Positions 21,765-33,415 of a stretch of DNA of 64,000 nt are shown piece by piece. Each line of letters begins with the position of its first letter. The stretch's first letter is position 1. The stretch lies in the NCBI GenBank assembly GCA_030268105.1, contig BSDZ01000026.1:500001-564000 (forward strand), given 5' to 3'. Position numbers and translations under genes: made by a program. Under the pieces are notes generated by a model. It did not search any database. It worked only from the letters and a program-made list of their open reading frames with translations, and was not told the DNA's origin. Source of the stretch: Volvox africanus (taxonomy: Eukaryota > Chlorophyta > Chlorophyceae > Chlamydomonadales > Volvocaceae).

Positions 21765-23417
21765 ATGATCGATATCAACCGCGCGCGGACCACCGCGCGA
21801 ACAACAAAATCCATTGGCCAGGAATCAGCTGCAGCCAACAGAGGCCCGTCCGCCCGGCCTCCGATGGCAAAACGCTTCGTTAACCTGGACCAAATTCAAC
21901 GGGAATTACCAGCAGGAACTCCCATCCTACTCGACCAAGAGACCTTGGCCATGGACATCCATTGGCCACCAGATTCTAACCCGGCAGACGTCCACGCCCA
22001 GCTTTTCGGGCCCCTCACGGATGCAGTCATTACCAAAGTGTACGAGGTTATGGTGGCCAACATGCCAGGCCTACCATGCAGCCTGCCAAAGATTGGCAGG
22101 CATCACCAGTACAAGCACCCCAATGGCAACGTGGTGCAAGAAATTACCATTCTTCTCCCGAAGGGTGGCAGGGCATGGCTCCTATCATCAACCGCAGTCG
22201 CCAGGGGACACCTGAGACTGGGGCAAGTCCACCTTCTCCCGAACAACCCACCCATCACCGTGGAGGTCCACATCAAAAACCTCCACAAGATGCAGCCAGC
22301 ACTCTGGGAGATATCAGGGGTGCCTTCAAGCCTATCCCCGCAAGCTATCCCAAGCTTCCTAGCGCAAGCTTATTCATCAGAACGATCCTCCAGACCCATG
22401 GATGAGTTCCAAGACCTCAAACCCACGCGCATGGCTGACACATGGCGGGTTAAAATGGCACCGGGATCCCCCAGCCTCCCACCCCAGAGCCTGTTCAGCT
22501 TTGGACGACCGGGGGGCTTTTTGAACCAGGGCATGCTGGTGGCTACTAGGCTCCGGTCAGTAGTAGAGGAGGCCCCGTTTCGTATGCCCTGCAAACCCCC
22601 TCCACGAACGGAGCTCAATCGCCAGCGAGACCTCAAACGTCAACGCCTGCCAACCCACCAGCCAAATCCCCCAGCCCAGCCCACAGCCCGACTGAGAGGT
22701 CTGGACCCCTCGTCCAGCATGGCCAACACTGTGCCATCCTTTGCGGATGTTCTCAGGCAGCACCCACAGGGGCCCCCAAGGCAACCCACACCCAGCTCTC
22801 TGATGCCACTCCCACCTGGGGCGCCCCAACCCATGGCCCCACCACCCAGGCTGCCGCCCCAAGCTATCATCGAAGCAGCCGCAACAGCAGCAATGGCCAG
22901 GGAAGCAGCAGCCAAAGCCGCTACAGCAGCATGCAAACCCAGAACCCCGACTAATACCACTGATGTAGTCACAGAATGTGCAGCCCAACCACCACCTCCC
23001 CAACCAGCATCAAAGCCAGACAACCAGGGGGTGGTGAACGAGGTCAACGCACCAGCTGGACGCTCACTCTCCAGGGCCAGGGCACAAGAGCATACCTCAA
23101 ACAGCCACGCCCTCACCAGAACCCAACAAAACAAAATTCGCAAGCAGCGACTGACCCACCTGCCAGAGGAGGTACGAGCCCAGCGGCACATGGCCCAAAC
23201 AGAGAGGGCAAGGCAAGCCCGGAAGGCCAAACTAGCCTTGCAACGGAAGGAGAGGGAGTCAACGGTATCAGGTGGTATAACCAAGGAGGCACTCCGACCA
23301 CGGCGGACACCCACTCGGCGTCCCCGGCAAACCAAAAACAACCCCAACCCATCCCAGGACATGGACTGCGATGGGAAGGAGTATGACCCCCCCAACCGGG
23401 AAACCCAAGCCGAATAA
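21765..23417 (+). CDS. LINE ORF1 protein (copy C)
   Basis: An intact 550-residue ORF1, differing from copy B by a few residues (SSTAV for SSPAV, VATR for VATK, NAPA for NVPA). It ends with the same TAATG overlap into ORF2. Confidence 0.75.
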   Translation: MIDINRARTTARTTKSIGQESAAANRGPSARPPMAKRFVNLDQIQRELPAGTPILLDQETLAMDIHWPPDSNPADVHAQLFGPLTDAVITKVYEVMVANMPGLPCSLPKIGRHHQYKHPNGNVVQEITILLPKGGRAWLLSSTAVARGHLRLGQVHLLPNNPPITVEVHIKNLHKMQPALWEISGVPSSLSPQAIPSFLAQAYSSERSSRPMDEFQDLKPTRMADTWRVKMAPGSPSLPPQSLFSFGRPGGFLNQGMLVATRLRSVVEEAPFRMPCKPPPRTELNRQRDLKRQRLPTHQPNPPAQPTARLRGLDPSSSMANTVPSFADVLRQHPQGPPRQPTPSSLMPLPPGAPQPMAPPPRLPPQAIIEAAATAAMAREAAAKAATAACKPRTPTNTTDVVTECAAQPPPPQPASKPDNQGVVNEVNAPAGRSLSRARAQEHTSNSHALTRTQQNKIRKQRLTHLPEEVRAQRHMAQTERARQARKAKLALQRKERESTVSGGITKEALRPRRTPTRRPRQTKNNPNPSQDMDCDGKEYDPPNRETQAE

Positions 23418-26400
23418 TGTCCAGAGGCAACAAGAGAAGTCAGCGGCAGGGAGCTATCTCAGGGCATCCACTGCGCATAGCCACGCACAATATGCGAGGG
23501 CTTCTGGCCTCTCATGGCAGTCGACTTCAGGCAGCGGTACGTCAATGGGCTGAGCAGCGGCTGGATATTGTATGTCTGCAGGAAACCCACCACACTACCC
23601 TCCAGCACCAATGCCTGTTTGAACGGGATCTTCGTTATGCCACCAAACAGATCCACACACAAAACTGGAAGATAGCAGCCTACTCTTGGTCTAACTCGAC
23701 GCACACAGCAGGAGTGCTCATCCTCATCAGACAGGGGCTAGCTTCAGCTCTGGCACCTAAACTGGCAACACCCCAGCATACATGTACGAGAGGCCGTTTC
23801 ACCGACTGTATCCTCCACTGGGGGGGACACCGCCTGCACATCTGCAATATCTACCTCCCACCTGGCACTACCTCGATGGCTGCGGAAACCCGGCGACAAC
23901 TCTTCGAGAACGCCCTGGCTGCCACCACAACGCAAGCCATGGAGGACAATAGGGACACCACCCTTATCTGGGCAGGAGACTTCAACTTTGTGGAAAACCC
24001 AGAGTGGGACTCGTCCGCAGGAAGAGATGGGCGTCAAGCAGATAGGCCTATCACTGAGATGCGGCAGCGGGCAGGCCTACAGATGGTAGATACCCACCGA
24101 TACCTCCACCCAAGGCGCCGTGACTTCACTCACCTGTACCATGCACCCACCCCAGGCGGTTCACGCCTAGATCGCATCTACATCAATGAAGCCAAGCTGC
24201 CGTACCTATGCCATACAGCCATCTCCTTCCACACAGCCTCAGACCACCGTCTTGCCACACTTCATCTCCTACCTTGCAAAAATGAGGTCAAGGGCCCAGG
24301 CATCAAGCGTATACGCATGGCCTTCACTGACCATGAGGATTTGGCTACAAGCATGGCGGAGTGGATCCGGAACCAATGCCAAGAGGCACCCTCAGTCGAA
24401 GAGAATCCGGGCAACCTTATTGCTTGGTGGCCTGGTTTTAAACGCCGACTAACCTTCCTAGCACACCAACTCAACAAGGTAGCGCAACAGCGCAGACAGC
24501 AGCCAGGTGCTCATACCCAGGAGGCCTACCTTGGGGTCCAACAGGCCCAACAAGCCCTCGATACTATGCCGCACTCACCACACCTACTACAGCAGCTCAT
24601 AGATGCCCAAGCAAGACTGGCTAGGGTGCATATTGAGGACAACGCCAGGGTGGCAAAAAAGACCCGGGTCCACTGGTTACACGCAGGAGAGCGTCCTGGC
24701 CCAGCTCTGACAACCTTCCTGCAAACCCAAATCCAGGACCAGCAAACAGCCCCAGTGGCACTCCAGGCACAATCAGGCCGACTGGTCACTAATCCAGCAC
24801 AGCTACCACAGGTCGTAGCGGACTTTTGGGCAGGGGTATGCAGAGCCCCAGACTTCACCACTCCTGAAGATCGCCAGTCAGTGCTAACCCAGTTAGCAGC
24901 AGCCAACATCCGACTCCCTGAGGAAGCTGACGAAGTGGCTGGGTCCCCGACCATTGCTGTGACTGAGCTGGGTTTCGCACTGAAGAAGAGCCAGCCAGGC
25001 AAAGCACCCGGATGGGATGGCATCCCAACGGATCTGTACCGCAAGTTCTGGCCAGAGATTGGCCATACCATGGCAGCCCTCTTCACGGCTATCGGCAAAA
25101 CAGGGCAGGTGCCAACAGGCTTTCTGGATGGTATCATTAAGGTGCTTTACAAGAAGGGAGACCCCAAACAGCCGGGTAACTACCGCCCTATCACACTGCT
25201 TTGCTCGGACTACCGCTTGCTGGCCAAGGTGCTGGCAAATCGCCTAGGGCCAGCCCTGGGACGAATCATTAGCCCTGAGCAGTCAGCTTTTCTGCCCAAG
25301 AGGCTCATTGGGGCCAGTGTTCTCTTTCTACGCCATCTGCCTCATCTCTTACGGAAATTGAACCGCCAAGGTCTGCTGGCCTTCCTGGACTTCGCAAAAG
25401 CTTATGACACAGTGGACCGCAACTTCCTGATGGGGGCGATGGAGGCGATGGGAGCAGGCCCACAGCTTTGCAGTTGGACCCGGATATTGCTTAGCAACAC
25501 GCGGGCAAGAGCCATGGTGAACGGTTTCAAATCCAGGCTTGTTAAAATGGAAGCAGGGGTAAGACAGGGTTGCCCTCTAGCACCCCTGCTGTATCTCTTT
25601 GTTGCCCAGGCCTTGTTCAGCTGGCTAAAGAGCCAAGAGATAGGCCTCCGCCTATTGCCTTCAGATGAAGACAGGGTCACAGCCTGTCAGTTTGCTGATG
25701 ATGCAGAAGTGGCCCTTGAAGGAGAGGAATCCGTGCCAGCCTTCCTTGAAGCCATGGATACTTTTGCCCGGGCATCAGGTCAACGCCTGAACCTGGATAA
25801 GATGGAAATCCTACCCATAGGGGCTGTGGACGACCACCATCAGGGAAGCACAATAAATGGCCTGAAGGTGGTCACCACTGCGACAGCCCTTAACTTGCCA
25901 ATGGACAACCAACTGCAGCCGCCCCAACCAGACTGGCCGGAGATGCTAGCCCTGGCCTACACGAGGATGCAACGCCTAGCCCACTATCCGCTCTCTGCCT
26001 TTGGTCGGGCTGCAGCAGTCTCCAACTATTGCCTGCAAACAGTCACTTGGCATATGGAGCATGGTGGACCACCTCCAGATACCACTCTGACCTACATTGA
26101 ACGCTTAGCTGCTCGCCTTGTAGATCGGAAACAGGGCCCAGAACCCACCTTTAGCCCCTGGAGACTGGTGCTGGGCGGCTGCTCTCTGGGGAAATCCTTT
26201 GCTGCCCAACAATTCGGACAATGGGGGAAGCATCAATGGTAACAACCACCGCCCAGGCCTGGAAACCCGTCACCCACTGATGGCTTCATGCAGAAAACTG
26301 CTCACAGTTGGGGACCTGGTAAGGGTGTACGACATGCTGGAGCATGACCAAATACCCCTCCCTCAGTACATGACCTGGCTAGACTGGACCCAACAGTTTC

Positions 26401-27638
26401 TAGACCCCTCAGCTAGCCCCACCCAACTGCGAGACAAGGAGTCTACCCGTATGGCTCTCTCGGCTCTATGCAACGATATCAGCCCGGCATGGATAGCAGC
26501 AGCACGGAAGGTAGTCAACCGCTTACAACCCCAACAGCCGGACAGGGTGGAGGACAGAATGCAGCAGCAGATGCCAGCACCACCAGACTGCACCACAGTC
26601 ATGGCCATGATCGTCAGGCGTTTGGGCTGGAGATTGCCAGGGGACTCGGGTATAGTGCCTCTCTACAACCTCACGGTAAGCCAAGCTACTCAGCTGCAAG
26701 GGGTTTCAACAGCGGAGGAGCGATTGGAGCTCTTGTCAGCTTTTGTGCAGGAGGCGCAAGGGATGCCAACAGACGGTCCAGCTCCTCCCTGTCCTGTCAC
26801 TAACCTCCAGCGCTTTCAGGCAACCCTAGACAGGCTGTGGACAGCAGTTCGGTGGGAAAATAAAAACAAAGAGACGCTGTGGCGTTTGGTGGTCGATGGG
26901 ATACCCATACCTGGCAACACACATCTTTCCAGGGTGCCCATCAAACCATGTGGGTGTGGCAGCTATGGAGCTGATACTGATCAACCTTGCTCCCCACGCC
27001 TGCACCACTTCTGGGAGTGCCCTATAGCCAAGGCGGTGCGAGAACAGATTGACAGACATCTGCCATTGCCGACATCAGCCACCATTGAAGGGGGCTTGAC
27101 CAGGCAACAGCTATGGCTTGTCCAAGCACCTCCCGGTTGCGAGCAGGCCCCATGGGACGTGATAGCTTTGGCAGCCTTATCTTCTATGGAATATGGCAGG
27201 CACTGTCTCCGGGCGGCAACAAGAGAACACAGGCCACAGTGGCCTTCTACCCACAGACGGCGGCAGCAACAACAGACCCACACAGCAGAGCAGGGACCCC
27301 GTCAACGGGCTATTACTGACTTCTTCAACCGTTCAGGGGGGTTCCCTCAAGAGGAAGAGGAAGATGCCAACACCCATCCAATCATCTCTACGACACAGCC
27401 AGCAATGGACACTCCAACACAAACAGCAACCTCACCCCTGGACCGTGCACAGGCCCGTACAGTTGCCGACTTTTGGGCACGCTTGCATTCTTTTGCAGCG
27501 TTGGGAATACCTCACTATGGCTGGGATCAAGTGGGACCACAACATCCCATCCTAGCCATAGTTGGCACGCAAATGCGGTGTGCAGATCCGGTTGACATCA
27601 CCAACCATGGAGCAGCAAGAACAGAGCAGGGGCTTTAG
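23417..27638 (+). pseudogene. LINE ORF2 of copy C, frameshifted by a 428-bp deletion
   Basis: The first 909 residues match copy B, including complete APE (N25, E56) and RT (FADD). At 26145 the sequence jumps over 428 bp relative to copy B (18246-18673), with AA shared at the joint. This adds 32 foreign residues before a stop at 26242. The rest of ORF2 continues in another frame to 27638. The product would be a 941-residue APE-RT protein without the Cys/His cluster and the PCNA-box motif. Activity of such a truncated enzyme is uncertain. Confidence 0.8.
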
Positions 27639-28318
27639 GGCAGGAGTTTTGAGGAGGAGGTTCTGTGGGAGGAAAGGGGGAGAGTGAGGGAGGTAGAGAC
27701 AAGGAGAGGACGGTCTAGATCTTGAGGAGGGGAAGGGAGAGGGTGGAGGGTTTCGTGGCTAGAGGTTCCTGTGTCCAGGCTTCGGGTCCTTAGGGTTTTA
27801 GGGGGGTTCAGCGAGAGAGGTCTTTCCTTGTTGTGCAGTTCAGGTGTCTGCGGGGCCAGCTTTGGGTGGGGCCGGAAGGCTTTCTAGGGGGGCGCCAGTT
27901 CGGCTTGTCATCCCCCCCTCCGCCTCTTGTTGGGTTCTTCTGGCTTGGCTGTGGAAGGGTGTGCTTTCCTGCTGGTGCTTCTCCTCTGAGGGGAACTGTG
28001 TGTGTCTGCCAGGCTCCTGTCTAGTCAGTGTCGGGTTAGAGGAGAGGTTTCCCCGTCCTTTGAGCAGCTAGGTGTCCCCCGTTTTCTGTTGGGCCTTCCT
28101 GTGGTTTCTTGGTAGCCCTGAGTGCTCTGTGAGTGGCCAGGCGAGAGCCTATGAGGGCTCGCTGGCCCTAGTGAGAGGGGGAGCACGTGGCAGGACAGAC
28201 AGACAAAGCCACGTGTTCCTCCCCTGCGCTGTGGCTCGGTCCGGTCAGGACCCCCGGTGCTCGTCTTTGAAGGGCGAGTCGCCCACAGTGTAACACCCAA
28301 ATATCTATAACACCCAAA

Positions 28319-28752
28319 TACATACATACATACATACATACATACATACATACATACATACATACATACATACATACATACATACATACATACATACATA
28401 CATACATACATACATACATACATACATACATACATACATACATACATACATACATACATACATACATACATACATACATACATACATACATACATACATA
28501 CATACATACATACATACATACATACATACATACATACATACATACATACATACATACATACATACATACATACATACATACATACATACATACATACATA
28601 CATACATACATACATACATACATACATACATACATACATACATACATACATACATACATACATACATACATACATACATACATACATACATACATACATA
28701 CATACATACATACATACATACATACATACATACATACATACATACATACATA
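28319..28752. repeat. (CATA)n tract between LINE copies C and D
   Basis: About 434 bp, preceded by the same AATATCTATAACACCCA (28300-28316) as the B/C junction. Confidence 0.95.
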
Positions 28753-29270
28753 CGTATGGTTAATACTAACGTATCACCGGCATGACAGTGTCACCGGTGG
28801 TCGTGCAAAATGACTTAGAACTGGCGCGCTAATGAGGCAACCGTATGTTCAAGTCTCACCTAGAGCATATAATTTTTTGGCTGAACTAGCGGCGACCGTC
28901 GCGCTCGCGGCGGCTTTCACTTCGGCGGCCTAACTCTGGTTTATAGCACGAACAGCCGCCTTTCTTCCTTGTGGATTGCCTTCTTTTACTCTATTTTCTA
29001 CGGCAGAGTGAACGGCGATTATCGCGCCTGCTGCGACTTGGAGCATCCCGCTCATTCTTCCGACTCTTGGCCACCAACGGGAACAACTGCCACTCTTAGG
29101 GAATATCTTCTTCTGCTCTCCTTTAAACGGCGGAATTAGAGGCAACTCTTGCGCAGGCGGGGATTCGGAACCTCTCGCTATTCCCTCTTCGGGCCGTCAT
29201 TGCAGACAGTCGCAAGTCGTTCTTCGGAAGATAAACTCCTTTGCTTCTCTATGCCATCTTAGCCTTCACC

Positions 29271-30494
29271 ATGATCGATATCAACCGCGCGCGGACCACC
29301 GCGCGAACAACAAAATCCATTGGCCAGGAATCAGCTGCAGCCAACAGAGGCCCGTCCGCCCGGCCTCCGATGGCAAAACGCTTCGTTAACCTGGACCAAA
29401 TTCAACGGGAATTACCAGCAGGAACTCCCATCCTACTCGACCAAGAGACCTTGGCCATGGACATCCATTGGCCACCAGATTCTAACCCGGCAGACGTCCA
29501 CGCCCAGCTTTTCGGGCCCCTCACGGATGCAGTCATTACCAAAGTGTACGAGGTTATGGTGGCCAACATGCCAGGCCTACCATGCAGCCTGCCAAAGATT
29601 GGCAGGCATCACCAGTACAAGCACCCCAATGGCAACGTGGTGCAAGAAATTACCATTCTTCTCCCGAAGGGTGGCAGGGCATGGCTCCTATCATCAACCG
29701 CAGTCGCCAGGGGACACCTGAGACTGGGGCAAGTCCACCTTCTCCCGAACAACCCACCCATCACCGTGGAGGTCCACATCAAAAACCTCCACAAGATGCA
29801 GCCAGCACTCTGGGAGATATCAGGGGTGCCTTCAAGCCTATCCCCGCAAGCTATCCCAAGCTTCCTAGCGCAAGCTTATTCATCAGAACGATCCTCCAGA
29901 CCCATGGATGAGTTCCAAGACCTCAAACCCACGCGCATGGCTGACACATGGCGGGTTAAAATGGCACCGGGATCCCCCAGCCTCCCACCCCAGAGCCTGT
30001 TCAGCTTTGGACGACCGGGGGGCTTTTTGAACCAGGGCATGCTGGTGGCTACTAGGCTCCGGTCAGTAGTAGAGGAGGCCCCGTTTCGTATGCCCTGCAA
30101 ACCCCCTCCACGAACGGAGCTCAATCGCCAGCGAGACCTCAAACGTCAACGCCTGCCAACCCACCAGCCAAATCCCCCAGCCCAGCCCACAGCCCGACTG
30201 AGAGGTCTGGACCCCTCGTCCAGCATGGCCAACACTGTGCCATCCTTTGCGGATGTTCTCAGGCAGCACCCACAGGGGCCCCCAAGGCAACCCACACCCA
30301 GCTCTCTGATGCCACTCCCACCTGGGGCGCCCCAACCCATGGCCCCACCACCCAGGCTGCCGCCCCAAGCTATCATCGAAGCAGCCGCAACAGCAGCAAT
30401 GGCCAGGGAAGCAGCAGCCAAAGCCGCTACAGCAGCATGCAAACCCAGAACCCCGACTAGACTGGACCCAACAGTTTCTAGACCCCTCAGCTAG
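29271..30494 (+). pseudogene. Truncated LINE ORF1 of copy D
   Basis: About 396 native ORF1 residues are followed by 11 residues read out of frame from ORF2 DNA (RLDPTVSRPLS) and a stop. The basic C-terminal part is lost. Confidence 0.75.
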
Positions 30495-30528
30495 CCCCAC
30501 CCAACTGCGAGACAAGGAGTCTACCCGT

Positions 30529-31716
30529 ATGGCTCTCTCGGCTCTATGCAACGATATCAGCCCGGCATGGATAGCAGCAGCACGGAAGGTAGTCAACCGC
30601 TTACAACCCCAACAGCCGGACAGGGTGGAGGACAGAATGCAGCAGCAGATGCCAGCACCACCAGACCGCACCACAGTCATGGCCATGATCGTCAGGCGTT
30701 TGGGCTGGAGATTGCCAGGGGACTCGGGTATAGTGCCTCTCTACAACCTCACGGTAAGCCAAGCTACTCAGCTGCAAGGGGTTTCAACAGCGGAGGAGCG
30801 ATTGGAGCTCTTGTCAGCTTTTGTGCAGGAGGCGCAAGGGATGCCAACAGACGGTCCAGCTCCTCCCTGTCCTGTCACTAACCTCCAGCGCTTTCAGGCA
30901 ACCCTAGACAGGCTGTGGACAGCAGTTCGGTGGGAAAATAAAAACAAAGAGACGCTGTGGCGTTTGGTGGTCGATGGGATACCCATACCTGGCAACACAC
31001 ATCTTTCCAGGGTGCCCATCAAACCATGTGGGTGTGGCAGCTATGGAGCTGATACTGATCAACCTTGCTCCCCACGCCTGCACCACTTCTGGGAGTGCCC
31101 TATAGCCAAGGCGGTGCGAGAACAGATTGACAGACATCTGCCATTGCCGACATCAGCCACCATTGAAGGGGGCTTGACCAGGCAACAGCTATGGCTTGTC
31201 CAAGCACCTCCCGGTTGCGAGCAGGCCCCATGGGACGTGATAGCTTTGGCAGCCTTATCTTCTATGGAATATGGCAGGCACTGTCTCTGGGCGGCAACAA
31301 GAGAACACAGGCCACAGTGGCCTTCTACCCACAGACGGCGGCAGCAACAACAGACCCACACAGCAGAGCAGGGACCCCGTCAACGGGCTATTACTGACTT
31401 CTTCAACCGTTCAGGGGGGTTCCCTCAAGAGGAAGAGGAAGATGCCAACACCCATCCAATCATCTCTACGACACAGCCAGCAATGGACACTCCAACACAA
31501 ACAGCAACCTCACCCCTGGACCGTGCACAGGCCCGTACAGTTGCCGACTTTTGGGCACGCTTGCATTCTTTTGCAGCGTTGGGAATACCTCACTATGGCT
31601 GGGATCAAGTGGGACCACAACATCCCATCCTAGCCATAGTTGGCACGCAAATGCGGTGTGCAGATCCGGTTGACATCACCAACCATGGAGCAGCAAGAAC
31701 AGAGCAGGGGCTTTAG
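30529..31716 (+). pseudogene. ORF2 C-terminal remnant of LINE copy D
   Basis: An open frame from an internal ATG equal to residue 1155 of the intact protein to the normal stop, 395 residues. It retains the Cys/His cluster and QRAITDFF. One change, R to W (CLWAAT), separates it from the other copies. Confidence 0.7.
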
Positions 31717-32546
31717 GGCAGGAGTTTTGAGGAGGAGGTTCTGTGGGAGGAAAGGGGGAGAGTGAGGGAGGTAGAGACAAGGAGAGGACGGTCTAGATCT
31801 TGAGGAGGGGAAGGGAGAGGGTGGAGGGTTTCGTGGCTAGAGGTTCCTGTGTCCAGGCTTCGGGGCCTTAGGGTTTTAGGGGGGGTCAGCGAGAGAGGTC
31901 TTTCCTTGTTGTGCAGTTCAGGTGTCTGCGGGGCCAGCTTTGGGTGGGGCCGGAAGGCTTTCTAGGGGGGCGCCAGTTCGGCTTGTCATCCCCCCCTCCG
32001 CCTCTTGTTGGGTTCTTCTGGCTTGGCTGTGGAAGGGTGTGCTTTCCTGCTGGTGCTTCTCCTCTGAGGGGAACTGTGTGTGTCTGCCAGGCTCCTGTCT
32101 AGTCAGTGTCGGGTTAGAGGAGAGGTTTCCCCGTCCTTTGAGCAGCTAGGTGTCCCCCGTTTTCTGTTGGGCCTTCCTGTGGTTTCTTGGTGGCCCTGAG
32201 TGCTCTGTGAGTGGCCAGGCGAGAGCCTATGAGGGCTCGCTGGCCCTAGTGAGAGGGGGAGCACGTGGCAGGACAGACAGACAAAGCCACGTGTTCCTCC
32301 CCTGCGCTGTGGCTCGGTCCGGTCAGGACCCCCGGTGCTCGTCTTTGAAGGGCGAGTCGCCCACAGTGTAACACCCAATACAGGTGTAAATGTAAAGTTA
32401 TCAAAGGATGGGATATAACAATAAGGCCGTATACACTGCGCAATACACGCGCCCTCCATACAGCGCCAATTATAGCATGTTTAGCCTTATATTCCCGATC
32501 TTCATATAGCACGGCCACCATTGATCAAAGCCGTGTACGTACGCAC

Positions 32547-33415
32547 CTGCAGCTGCGCGGCACACGAAGCGAACCGGCTGGTTGCAGCCCTGCTGGTGCA
32601 CAAAGCCCTCCTGGCTCATCAGGTAGCACAGCCCAGGCTCAGACGTCTTACCATCGAGCCAGGAGGTGACACGCCTGGAAGCGACCAGCTGGCGGACAGA
32701 GGCTGCGTGCGCATGCAAAGGCATACCAACAGACATGTATACTTGACAGACGTGTTGCACTGTGGGCGACTTGCCCTGAAAGACAAGCACCGGCGGGGCC
32801 CCTGACATACAATCAAGAATGCACTGCACCGCACCGCACTGCACTGCACCGCACCGCACTGCACCGCACCGCACTGCACTGCACTGCACCGCACCGCACT
32901 GCACCGCACTGCACTGCACTGCACTGCACCGCACTGCACCGCACTGCACTGCACTGCACTGCACCGCACTGCACCGCACTGCACTGCACTGCACTGCACC
33001 GCACTGCACTGCACTGCACTGCACCGCATTGCAATGTCATGCCATGCCATGCACACAAACTCCAACCAAACAAATACACACCTGTATGCTCCTTAGACAC
33101 CTGCATGCATGCATACATACCCAGGGATTTGGAGTCATCCTGCGGCGCCAGCTCCAGTTTATCCCTTGCACAAATGTCCTTCGCCGTTTTGAAGTCATTC
33201 AAGCAGCCATCAGGCCCATCAATATCGTAGAGGACGTACAGGCGGCCACCCTCGGCAGGGTTGCGGTATTCGATCTTCTTGTAGGCATACTTTGAGGGGT
33301 CGACGCAGGCCCTGGAAACCCCCAAGCTGGTGCCCAGAAGAGCCAGGAACAGCAGCAGCATTGCCACAATTGTCGCGGGACGACGGCAGGGGGCGGGACT
33401 CGGGCTGGTCGCCAT
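32547..33415 (-). CDS. Gene copy 3, exons 1 and 2 (5' half, right of the LINE cluster)
   Basis: Exon 1 (33415-33121) encodes the signal peptide and the first half of lectin-like domain 1. Exon 2 (32702-32547) completes that domain and ends in the in-frame type GCTGCAG|GTGCGT. The signal-peptide core reads TIVAMLLL instead of TIAAMLLL, a conservative change. Intron 1 carries the shortest complete (ACYGC)n array of the window (about 214 bp) and the fossil LINE end. Immediately past exon 2, intron 2 is interrupted by LINE copy D at 32377. Without splicing across the LINE cluster this half could yield only a single-domain product. Confidence 0.55.
32751..32805 (-). mobile_element. Fossil LINE 3' end in intron 1 (gene copy 3)
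   Basis: The same ~55-bp fossil as in the other units, next to the pentanucleotide array. It lies about 370 bp from the intact 3' end of LINE copy D, which is on the opposite strand. Confidence 0.7.
32820..33033. repeat. (ACYGC)n pentanucleotide array, intron 1 of gene copy 3
   Basis: About 43 ACTGC/ACCGC units, the shortest complete array in the window. Confidence 0.95.

Larger units (their letters stand above)
21247..28299 (+). mobile_element. LINE copy C, nearly full length, 428-bp deletion in ORF2
   Basis: It has the complete 5' UTR, intact ORF1, ORF2 with an internal deletion, and a complete 3' UTR. The 5' UTR differs from copy B at the B-box-like part (GAGGCAACCGTATG against GAGGCAGCAATCGTCTG). 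Copy D shares this variant. Confidence 0.85.
10066..32377 (+). mobile_element. 22.3-kb head-to-tail LINE cluster (copies A-D) inserted in intron 2 of gene copy 3
   Basis: The cluster starts right after ATACAGGT (10058-10065) and ends right before a second ATACAGGT (32378-32385). Empty sites in other units, for example near 5190, carry this octamer once and then continue GTAAATG, so it is an 8-bp target-site duplication. Inside are four copies of one LINE in the same direction: A 10167-12485, B 13346-20829, C 21247-28299 and D 28753-32377. (CATA)n tracts separate them. The strand is opposite to the host gene. The cluster is relatively GC-rich compared with the host spacers. Confidence 0.85.
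28753..32377 (+). mobile_element. LINE copy D, internally deleted derivative without APE and RT
   Basis: The 5' UTR and the first ~396 codons of ORF1 are joined directly to ORF2 from about residue 1131. The joint shares CTA and removes 3856 bp relative to copy B. Both ends of the element are complete, so it could be copied by proteins of another LINE. Its 3' end ACACCCA directly meets the right target duplication at 32378. Confidence 0.85.
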
